Below are positions 33,975 to 40,971 of a DNA stretch of 64,000 nt, in pieces. The DNA lies in NCBI GenBank assembly GCA_052379845.1, contig JBQTCF010000007.1; one strand, written 5' to 3'. A program made the position numbers and the translations under genes. Under the pieces are notes generated by a model, which searched no databases, had not been told where the DNA came from, and saw only the letters and a list, made by a program, of their open reading frames with translations. The stretch comes from Roseinatronobacter sp052379845. Lineage in GTDB: Bacteria; Pseudomonadota; Alphaproteobacteria; Rhodobacterales; Rhodobacteraceae. Numbering within the stretch: the stretch's first letter is position 1; the number at the start of each line of letters is the position of its first letter.

Positions 33975-35369
33975 ATGGCCGCCAGATCGTTTGACCTTGT
34001 CGTAATCGGTGCAGGGCCGGGGGGCTATGTTGCAGCCATTCGCGCTGCACAACTGGGCAAATCCGTGGCAATCGTCGAACGCGAGAATTTGGGCGGCATC
34101 TGCCTGAACTGGGGCTGTATCCCGACCAAGGCCTTGTTGCGGTCCGCCGAAGTGTTCCATCTGATGCACCGCGCCAAGGAATTCGGCCTGACCGCTGAAA
34201 AAATCGGGTTCGATCTGGATGCGGTGGTCAAACGATCCCGCAAGGTGGCCGGGCAATTGTCGGGCGGCATTGGCCATCTGATGAAGAAGAACAAGATCAC
34301 TGTGGTGATGGGCGAAGCGACCCTGCCGGCCAAAGGCAAGGTCAGCGTAAAGACCGACAAGGGCACCGAGGAACTTGCGGCTGCAAATATCATTCTGGCC
34401 ACGGGCGCGCGGGCGCGCGAACTGCCCGGACTGGAAGCGGACGGCGATCTGGTGTGGACCTACAGGCACGCATTGCAGCCCAAGCGCATGCCAAAGAAAC
34501 TGCTGGTTATCGGGTCCGGGGCCATCGGGATAGAATTTGCCAGTTTCTTCAACACGCTAGGCGCGGATGTGACTGTCGTTGAAGTGATGGAACGTATTTT
34601 GCCTGTTGAAGATGCCGAGATCAGTGCCTTCGCGCAAAAACAGTTCGAAAAGCAGGGCATGACCATTATGACCAAGGCCATGGTCAAGAAACTGGACCGT
34701 GCGAAGGGCAAGGTCACAGCCCATATCGAACGTCGCGGCAAGGTTGAAACGCACGAATTCGACACAGTGATTTCTGCAGTGGGGATCGTGGCCAATACCG
34801 AAGGGTTGGGGCTGGAAAAGCTGGGCGCAAAGATTGACCGGTCCTTTGTCGTGACAGATGACTATTGCCGCACAGGGGTTGAGGGGCTGTATGTGATTGG
34901 CGATGCCACCAATGGCCCGTGGCTGGCGCATAAGGCCAGCCACGAAGGCGTGATGGTTGCCGAACTGATTGCGGGTGGCCATCCGCATGCGGTTGATCCG
35001 GCCAGCATTGCCGGCTGCACCTATTGCCACCCGCAAGTTGCATCCGTGGGATTGACCGAAGCCAAGGCAAAAGAGCAGGGCTACGCCGTCAAGGTGGGGC
35101 GTTTCCCGTTCATTGGCAATGGCAAGGCAATCGCGCTGGGCGAGCCGGAAGGCATGATCAAGACCATATTCGACGCCAAAACTGGCGAATTGCTGGGCGC
35201 ACATATGATCGGCGCCGAGGTGACGGAGCTGATACAAGGCTATGTGATCGGGCGGACACTGGAAACGACCGAGGAAGATTTGATGAACACTGTCTTCCCG
35301 CACCCGACACTAAGCGAAATGATGCATGAATCCGTGCTTGACGCATATGGGCGCGCGCTGCATTTCTGA
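33975..35369 (+). CDS. lpdA: Dihydrolipoyl dehydrogenase
   Basis: This is the E3 flavoprotein that reoxidises dihydrolipoamide in 2-oxo acid dehydrogenase or glycine cleavage complexes. Of 464 residues, the FAD motif GAGPGGYVAA starts at residue 12. The redox-active disulfide is Cys43/Cys48 in GGICLNWGCIPTK, the NAD motif is GSGAIGIEFASFF, and the C-terminal HPTLSEMMHE carries the catalytic His-Glu. E1/E2 genes are not adjacent, so the complex it serves cannot be told. AGAAGGGGAAACC precedes the ATG. Confidence 0.96.
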   Translation: MAARSFDLVVIGAGPGGYVAAIRAAQLGKSVAIVERENLGGICLNWGCIPTKALLRSAEVFHLMHRAKEFGLTAEKIGFDLDAVVKRSRKVAGQLSGGIGHLMKKNKITVVMGEATLPAKGKVSVKTDKGTEELAAANIILATGARARELPGLEADGDLVWTYRHALQPKRMPKKLLVIGSGAIGIEFASFFNTLGADVTVVEVMERILPVEDAEISAFAQKQFEKQGMTIMTKAMVKKLDRAKGKVTAHIERRGKVETHEFDTVISAVGIVANTEGLGLEKLGAKIDRSFVVTDDYCRTGVEGLYVIGDATNGPWLAHKASHEGVMVAELIAGGHPHAVDPASIAGCTYCHPQVASVGLTEAKAKEQGYAVKVGRFPFIGNGKAIALGEPEGMIKTIFDAKTGELLGAHMIGAEVTELIQGYVIGRTLETTEEDLMNTVFPHPTLSEMMHESVLDAYGRALHF

Positions 35370-35410
35370 TATTGCCAAAATGCGCGGCTGCGCCGCAAGC
35401 CCATATGTCA

Positions 35411-35431
35411 CGCCCTGCCTGCGGCAGGGCG
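35411..35431 (+). terminator. Hairpin after lpdA
   Basis: CGCCCTGCC and GGCAGGGCG form a perfect 9-bp stem with a 3-nt loop, followed by TTCCTGTTT. It lies 42 bp after the lpdA stop and is a plausible terminator with an imperfect T-run. Confidence 0.6.
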
Positions 35432-35472
35432 TTCCTGTTTGGCGCGCGATCAGAGGGATGTAGACAATCACG

Positions 35473-36651
35473 ATGCAGCGGTTTGATGTTGTTATTCTGG
35501 GGGCCGGGGCGGCGGGGCTGTTTTGCGCCATCGAGGCGGGCAGGCGCGGGCGGCGTGTCGCGCTGATAGACCATGCCCGCGCCCCGGGTGAGAAAATTCG
35601 CATTTCGGGGGGCGGGCGGTGCAATTTCACCAATCTTCACATCGGACCCGAGAAATTCATATCCCAAAACCCGCGTTTCGCGCTGTCCGCCTTGCGGCGC
35701 TATACGCAGCATGATTTCACCGACAGGGTGCGCCGCGCGGGGATTGCGTTTCACGAAAAAACCCTTGGGCAGTTGTTTTGCGATGGATCATCGCGCGCCA
35801 TTGTGGCGATGCTGCTGGACGATATGACACAGGCCGGTGTGCAGTTATATCTTGGCACATCAGTGGGGGCTGTGTCCCATGATGGCAGCAGGTTCACCGT
35901 GCAAACCAGTGCAGGCCAGTTTGATGCCGCGCATCTGGTCGTGGCTACTGGCGGGAAATCCATCCCCAAGATGGGGGCCACGGGGCTGGGGTATCAACTG
36001 GCCGAGCAATTCGGGCACAAGGTTATCGAAACACGCCCCGCGCTGGTGCCGCTGGTGTTCTCCGCGGGGCAGTTGGAGGAGATGACGCCCCTTGCCGGGC
36101 TTTCGGTTCAAGCGGTTGTGTCCTGTGGCAAGGCACGATTTCAGGAAGGCTTGCTGTTTACGCATCGCGGTTTGTCCGGCCCGTCTATACTGCAGATTTC
36201 AAGTTATTGGCGCGAGGGGCAGGGGGTTGATGTGAACCTTGCACCTGATATTGAGACCTTGCCGGTATTGGAGGCGCAAAAGCACAGCAACGGACGACAG
36301 GCCGTGCACACTGCCCTGAACAGATTTCTACCAGAGAAACTGGCACGACAGGTCGCGCTGCGGGCACAGATTCAGGGGAATTTGGCAGATCAATCCAAAC
36401 TGGCGCTGGCGCGCGTCAGGGATGCCATTCACGGGTGGCATGTCGTCCCTGTAGGAACCGAAGGATACCGGACTGCAGAAGTGACCTTGGGCGGAGTTGA
36501 TACCCAGCAACTGGATGCGCGAACGATGGAATCGCGGTCCCAAAAGGGACTGTTCTTCATCGGCGAGGTGGTTGATGTGACCGGTTGGTTGGGGGGATAT
36601 AATTTTCAATGGGCATGGTCATCAGGCTGGGCGGCGGGTCAGGTGGCCTGA
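35473..36651 (+). CDS. NAD(P)/FAD-dependent oxidoreductase, YhiN/HI0933 family
   Basis: This 392-residue flavoprotein has an N-terminal FAD-binding motif (VVILGAGAAGLFCAIEAGRRG) and the family signature APGEKIRISGGGRCNFTN. VATGGKSIPKMGATG and a C-terminal second FAD contact FIGEVVDVTGWLGGYNFQWAWSSG follow. HI0933-type proteins are widespread and mostly uncharacterised; the related BaiN acts on bile-acid intermediates, which is not a likely role here. It has its own start 100 bp after lpdA. Confidence 0.9.
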   Translation: MQRFDVVILGAGAAGLFCAIEAGRRGRRVALIDHARAPGEKIRISGGGRCNFTNLHIGPEKFISQNPRFALSALRRYTQHDFTDRVRRAGIAFHEKTLGQLFCDGSSRAIVAMLLDDMTQAGVQLYLGTSVGAVSHDGSRFTVQTSAGQFDAAHLVVATGGKSIPKMGATGLGYQLAEQFGHKVIETRPALVPLVFSAGQLEEMTPLAGLSVQAVVSCGKARFQEGLLFTHRGLSGPSILQISSYWREGQGVDVNLAPDIETLPVLEAQKHSNGRQAVHTALNRFLPEKLARQVALRAQIQGNLADQSKLALARVRDAIHGWHVVPVGTEGYRTAEVTLGGVDTQQLDARTMESRSQKGLFFIGEVVDVTGWLGGYNFQWAWSSGWAAGQVA

Positions 36652-36728
36652 TGACCCCCTGAAACGCTGACCATGCCCTGAGCGGCAAAGACCATGGAGC
36701 ATATCAACTTCATTCGCATCCATGAGAC

Positions 36729-36795
36729 ATGCGCTAACTTATTGATTGCACATGTCCGAAAAGCTCAAAACCGGTTTTTGAGCAACATGCCCTAG
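36729..36795. repeat. Dispersed inverted-repeat element, copy D
   Basis: On the minus strand it reads TAGGGCATGTTGCTCAAAA, then ACCGGTTTTTGAGC, and ends CAATAAGTTAGCGCAT. Order and spacing match the copies at 6964 and 16231. The TAG at its end (36792-36794 on the minus strand) is the stop codon of kpsE. The rest of 36652-36728 shows nothing else. Confidence 0.7.
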
Positions 36796-38588
36796 CCAGA
36801 CACCTGTTCACGCAACACCGAAGCTGTCATCGACAACAGCAAATACACGCCAAGGAAGATCAGGAACGCCACGATCGAATTTTCCAGTTTGCGCGGATAG
36901 GTGGCTTCGTCCGGGGCAATGGGTTCGACAGACAGCGCCAGATACCGCACTTGCCTGCTGACTTCCATCCTGGCGCTTTCAAGCTGTTGCATGGCTTGTG
37001 CGCGCATCATTTCGCGGGTCTGGACCTCGGCTTCGGCCATGATCAATTCACTTTGGATGCGCGCAAGCGACGACCCCTGACTGGTGCCTTGGGTCATGGA
37101 ATTGCGCAATGTCTCAATCTCGGCGCGCAGGGCTTCTTCGCGGCGTTCAAGGGGTTGGACGCGCGCGGCGCTGGGGCGGGCATTCGACATCATTTCCTGA
37201 AGACTCAGGCGGGTTTGGGTCAGTTCCGTCTCAAGGGCGACAATGCGCTGTGACAACAGCGACAATTCCACCTCGCCCGAAATGATCGAGGAACGTTCCT
37301 GCAGTTCCACGGCGGCCTGCCGGGCCTCGACCAGGTTTAGCTGGGCTTCTTCAAGGCTGGCTCGCGCTTCGCGCATCTGGCTGTCGCGCAGGCGCTGGGT
37401 CATCATGTCGACATGTTCTTCCGCATATCGGATCAAGGCCCGCGCGAAACGTTCGCTATCAGCAGGGGAGGCCGCGATCACTTCCATGCGCACGACGCCT
37501 TCGGTCGGGTCATAGCCGATCCGGACGTTGCGCTGATACAGTTTATACGCGGCCTCATCGGTGGCATCGTCTGCAAGGCGGCGCAGGATGTCTATCTGCG
37601 GGGTGCGGAAATGGTCCTTGAAGCCTTCCTCGGTGTCCAGCCGCAGCATGGCGCCGCGCGATTGCAGGAAGCTTTGCACTGAAGTGGCCTCATTCTGGCC
37701 GCCCATGCCCATTCCGGCCGCCGATGGCAGCACGCCAGACAGCGCGCCCATGCCAGACTGGCTGTCAGCTTGCTGGATGACAAATTCGCTTTGGGTTGCA
37801 TACATGGGCGTTGCGATAACATAGAAATACCATGTTACAATGAACGTGGGCAACGTCACAAAGGCCAACAGGCGCGCGCCAAGCAAGGCCAGCCGTTTGC
37901 GGCGGCGCTTGGTAATATCGCGGCGCACTTTCGCAAGTTCGCGTTCACGGTCCGCCGCAATGCGCGCCATGCGCGATTGTGCAACATTCAGCGGGTCCTC
38001 GCCGGTTGCAGGCGCGGTTTCGCCGCGCAACGCAACTTCGCGCGAGGGGCTTTTTTCCCCGTCATCCAGCAAATCCAGCATGGTGGACCGCGCAAAGGGG
38101 TCTATGCCGCGCTGGCGTAAAATAAGCACGGCTTCATAGGCGGATGTCGCGCGGATGCCGTGTTTCTGGGCCACCCGCATGGCCATGCGCAACTGGCGCG
38201 CGGTCAGGCCTTCGCTGCGGATTGCCTCAATCGTCAGGGCCACATCTGCCCCCCCCTCGACATCGGCGGAATGGGCGGCCATGTCTACGGTCGGGGGTGT
38301 TTCGGTGGCGTTGGCTTGTTCGGGATGTGGGGCGGTTTGCGCCGGTTCTTCCGCAGGCGTGGTCTGCGCGCGGGCCGTGCCGGTGTGCGATGAGTGCGCT
38401 GGCGCGCGGTCACCTTGTGGCGGCGCCGCCCTGGAGCGTTTTTGCACGCTTATGGCTGCAACGGGCCGGGATGCTGGTTGCGGCGCTGCGGCAGCGGGCG
38501 CCACATCAGCGCCCGCAACGGCCGACAGGGTTGCGGATTGCGCAGTTCTGCGCAGGCGAAAACGCTGGGATTTAACTGGAGTAGTCAT
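36792..38588 (-). CDS. kpsE: Capsule polysaccharide export protein KpsE
   Basis: This polysaccharide co-polymerase-type inner-membrane protein of ABC-dependent capsule export has 598 residues. The first 200 residues are a cytoplasmic region: an Ala/Pro/Thr-rich disordered stretch, then LTARQLRMAMRVAQKHGI and a basic segment. TM1 follows at about residues 238-258 (LLAFVTLPTFIVTWYFYV), then a periplasmic part with long coiled coils, and TM2 near the C-terminus (SIVAFLIFLGVYLLLSM). The long N-terminal domain is much larger than in E. coli KpsE (about 380 residues). The ATG at 38588 overlaps the kpsT end by 17 bp. Confidence 0.87.
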   Translation of the reverse strand: MTTPVKSQRFRLRRTAQSATLSAVAGADVAPAAAAPQPASRPVAAISVQKRSRAAPPQGDRAPAHSSHTGTARAQTTPAEEPAQTAPHPEQANATETPPTVDMAAHSADVEGGADVALTIEAIRSEGLTARQLRMAMRVAQKHGIRATSAYEAVLILRQRGIDPFARSTMLDLLDDGEKSPSREVALRGETAPATGEDPLNVAQSRMARIAADRERELAKVRRDITKRRRKRLALLGARLLAFVTLPTFIVTWYFYVIATPMYATQSEFVIQQADSQSGMGALSGVLPSAAGMGMGGQNEATSVQSFLQSRGAMLRLDTEEGFKDHFRTPQIDILRRLADDATDEAAYKLYQRNVRIGYDPTEGVVRMEVIAASPADSERFARALIRYAEEHVDMMTQRLRDSQMREARASLEEAQLNLVEARQAAVELQERSSIISGEVELSLLSQRIVALETELTQTRLSLQEMMSNARPSAARVQPLERREEALRAEIETLRNSMTQGTSQGSSLARIQSELIMAEAEVQTREMMRAQAMQQLESARMEVSRQVRYLALSVEPIAPDEATYPRKLENSIVAFLIFLGVYLLLSMTASVLREQVSG

Positions 38589-39225
38589 ACAGTTCTTTCG
38601 CTTGTTCAAGCGTATCAAAAAAATACATCTTGCCATCCCGCAGCACAGCAGCAGAACTGCAGAATTGCTGCAAGGTTTCTACCTGATGCGATACAATTAC
38701 AAGGCCGGATTGATCGAACCGTTCCTGCATGACCGTTCCCGCGCGCTTGTTGAATGCGGTATCCGTGGTCGATGGCATCCCCTCATCCACCAGATACAGG
38801 TCGAAATTCATGGCCAGCATCAACGCAAGTGCCAGACGCGCGCGCATACCGGCGCTGTAGGTGCCAATAGGCATATCGAAATATTCGCCGATATCACACA
38901 TCCAGCGGCAGAACGCTTCCACATAATCCGGGTCAAGGCTGTAGAGCGTTGCGATGTAGCGGATATTTTCCGTGGCCGTGTGTTTGGTGATCAGCCCACC
39001 CATGAACCCCAGCGGAAAGGACACACTGCAATTGCGGTGAATTTTTCCACTGTCGGGTTTTTCCAGCCCTGCCATCATGTTGATGACGGTGGTTTTCCCT
39101 GTCCCGTTCTGGGCCAGCACGCCCAGCCGCATGCCCGGTGTTATGGTAAAGCTGGCATCGGCCAGAATGACCTTGTGCTGTGTGCCGGTCCAGTAGGATT
39201 TGCTGACACTCTCGAAGCTTAACAT
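38572..39225 (-). CDS. kpsT: Capsule polysaccharide ABC transporter ATP-binding protein KpsT
   Basis: This ATPase of the capsule exporter has 217 residues, the normal KpsT length. Walker A reads LAQNGTGKTTVINMMAGL, with AQNG in place of the more usual GRNG. The signature is TYSAGMRARLALAL, Walker B is LYLVDEGM and the switch histidine lies in VIVSHQ. All are typical of KpsT/Wzt-type ATPases. The ATG at 39225 follows AGGTG. The cognate permease kpsM is not found next to it or elsewhere in the window. Confidence 0.9.
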   Translation of the reverse strand: MLSFESVSKSYWTGTQHKVILADASFTITPGMRLGVLAQNGTGKTTVINMMAGLEKPDSGKIHRNCSVSFPLGFMGGLITKHTATENIRYIATLYSLDPDYVEAFCRWMCDIGEYFDMPIGTYSAGMRARLALALMLAMNFDLYLVDEGMPSTTDTAFNKRAGTVMQERFDQSGLVIVSHQVETLQQFCSSAAVLRDGKMYFFDTLEQAKELYDYSS

Positions 39226-39301
39226 ACCTGCATACACCTGAAACTTATAGAGAACGGATACAAACGTGGTCTGGTCGCGCGACATTACGATGAAAGGGTA
39301 T

Positions 39302-39478
39302 CTAGTTCGATAATGCGGCGAAAATATGGGTAACGCGTGCAACAAACAAGGGCGTCAACTCGTTTTTGGGCCACAGGGTGTCGGGCAAAAACAGGCCCCA
39401 CCCGAACCTGTCCCGGCTGTTTCTGCCCGCCTGCAGCGCGGATACGGTGGATAAAGGGGTCCATTCCTGCGGCAACAC
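39302..39478 (-). CDS. Short reading frame or gene remnant upstream of kpsT
   Basis: This is a 58-codon frame from a GTG at 39478 to a TAG at 39302-39304, below the length normally listed. The product reads like ordinary protein rather than random translation: TPLSTVSALQAGRNSRDRFG, then GLFLPDTLWPKNELTPLF, then VARVTHIFAAL. There is no clear ribosome-binding site. An in-frame stop lies 14 codons before the GTG, so it may be the C-terminal remnant of a longer gene or a small protein. I do not recognise the family. It lies 76 bp before kpsT on the same strand. Confidence 0.35.
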   Translation of the reverse strand: MLPQEWTPLSTVSALQAGRNSRDRFGWGLFLPDTLWPKNELTPLFVARVTHIFAALSN

Positions 39479-39651
39479 GCGCTGCCCTATCGGGGTTTCT
39501 TGACAGCGGGACTATTCTTGAAAATCCTGTGTGACCCAATGCAGGCCTGACTTTATGATGATTTTACAAAGCAGTCCCTTGAATTCAAACGCGCATTTTT
39601 ACAATGCCTTGCACAAGCCCCAGACAAGACGCCATGTTTTATTGGGTTTTC
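39479..39651. other. Intergenic region between kpsT side and tRNA-Arg
   Basis: I see no gene in these 173 bases. The stretch after 39560 is more AT-rich than its surroundings. Together with the short frame above, the whole interval 39226-39651 lacks a confidently coding sequence. Confidence 0.5.
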
Positions 39652-39728
39652 TGGTGACCCCGGCAGGATTCGAACCTGCAACCTGCCCCTTAGGAGGGGG
39701 CTGCTCTATCCAGTTGAGCCACGGGGCC
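39652..39728 (-). tRNA. tRNA-Arg, anticodon CCU
   Basis: The 77-nt sequence on the minus strand begins GGCCCCGTGGCTCAACTGGA and ends with encoded CCA. The anticodon stem GCCCC/GGGGC holds the loop CTCCTAA, so the anticodon is CCU and it reads AGG. The T arm GCAGGTTCGAATCCTGC is perfect. Confidence 0.96.
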
Positions 39729-39846
39729 ATGTGCTCTTGCAATAGCGTGTCAGGAGGCGCTTGTCACGGGGGTGGCTTCGCTCTTGCTCATTGTTATGAT
39801 CAGGCGCTAACATCATCTTCGACCCAACTCTGACAGGATTACGGAT

Positions 39847-40884
39847 TTGCCCCCTTATCTGCCCCCTGAAAGCCACCGCCCCCTGACGCTGCGGGATGTC
39901 TCTGATGCAAGCGGTGTCAGTGAAATGACAGTCAGTCGCGTGTTGCGCAACCGTGCGGATGTGTCGCCCGCAACCCGCGACAAGGTGCTGGCCGCCGCCA
40001 AGGCGCTGGGCTATGTGCCCAACAAGATCGCCGGTGCATTGGCCAGCCAGCGTGTCAATCTGGTGGGGGTGGTTATACCGTCGCTGGCCAATATGGTGTT
40101 TCCCGAAGTGCTGGGCGGTATTTCCGACGCGCTGGAGGATTCGGGGCTGCAACCTGTGTTCGGTGCGACAGATTACAAGCCCGAGCGCGAGGAGAATGTC
40201 ATCTATGAAATGCTGTCATGGCGCCCGTCTGGCATGATTCTTGCGGGGCTGGAGCATTCGGAAGCCGCGCGTGCCATGCTGGCTGCAGCCGGTGTTCCGA
40301 TTGTCGAGATCATGGATATTGACGGCACCCCGATCGATTCCATGGTGGGGATTTCCCACAAACGTGCAGGTCGCGAAATGGCCGAAGCGATCCTGGCCGC
40401 AGGTTATCGCCGGATCGGGTTCATGGGGTCCAAAATGCCCGATGACCACCGCGCGCGCAAACGGCTGGAAGGGTTCACCGAAGCGCTGACCGCGGCAGGG
40501 GTATCGCTGGCGGCAACCGAGCATTACGCGGGCGGGTCGTCGCTGGCCAAGGGGCGCGAAATGACAGCGGCCATTCTGCAGGCCAACCCGGACCTTGATT
40601 TCCTGTATTATTCCAACGACATGATCGGTGCAGGCGGGTTGCTGTACTGTCTGGATCAGGGGCTTGATGTGCCGGGGAAAATCGGGCTTGCGGGGTTCAA
40701 CGGGCTGGAATTGCTGGACGGCTTGCGCTTGCGACTGGCCACAACAGATGCCTGCCGCCGCGAAATTGGCCAGCAGGCTGCCGAAATCGTTGCGGGTAAA
40801 AACAAGGACGGCACCATCGGCGGCAGGATCATCGAACTTAGTCCGCGCATGGCGCCCGGCGATACGATCCGCCAAATACGCTAG
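39847..40884 (+). CDS. LacI-family transcriptional regulator (GntR-like)
   Basis: This 345-residue repressor of the LacI family starts from a TTG. The helix-turn-helix is LTLRDVSDASGVSEMTVSRVLRN near residue 13, followed by the hinge SPATRDKVLAAAKALGYVPN and a sugar-binding-type effector domain. It resembles gluconate repressors of the GntR (LacI-type) group, but no sugar genes lie next to it. Upstream is a tRNA and downstream valS, so its targets are elsewhere or unknown. Confidence 0.85.
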   Translation: MPPYLPPESHRPLTLRDVSDASGVSEMTVSRVLRNRADVSPATRDKVLAAAKALGYVPNKIAGALASQRVNLVGVVIPSLANMVFPEVLGGISDALEDSGLQPVFGATDYKPEREENVIYEMLSWRPSGMILAGLEHSEAARAMLAAAGVPIVEIMDIDGTPIDSMVGISHKRAGREMAEAILAAGYRRIGFMGSKMPDDHRARKRLEGFTEALTAAGVSLAATEHYAGGSSLAKGREMTAAILQANPDLDFLYYSNDMIGAGGLLYCLDQGLDVPGKIGLAGFNGLELLDGLRLRLATTDACRREIGQQAAEIVAGKNKDGTIGGRIIELSPRMAPGDTIRQIR

Positions 40885-40971
40885 CGCGCAACAGGGGCCG
40901 GTTGCGGGGCTTTCCCTTGGCGGACAGGGGCGCTAAACACGGTTCCAAACCAAAGCAACGGGGCCGGACAG

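Noticed and set aside
39285..39539. An 84-codon leftward frame before kpsT
   Set aside because: Its translation is Arg/Ala-rich without protein character; a different frame over the same DNA (39302-39478) looks far more protein-like.
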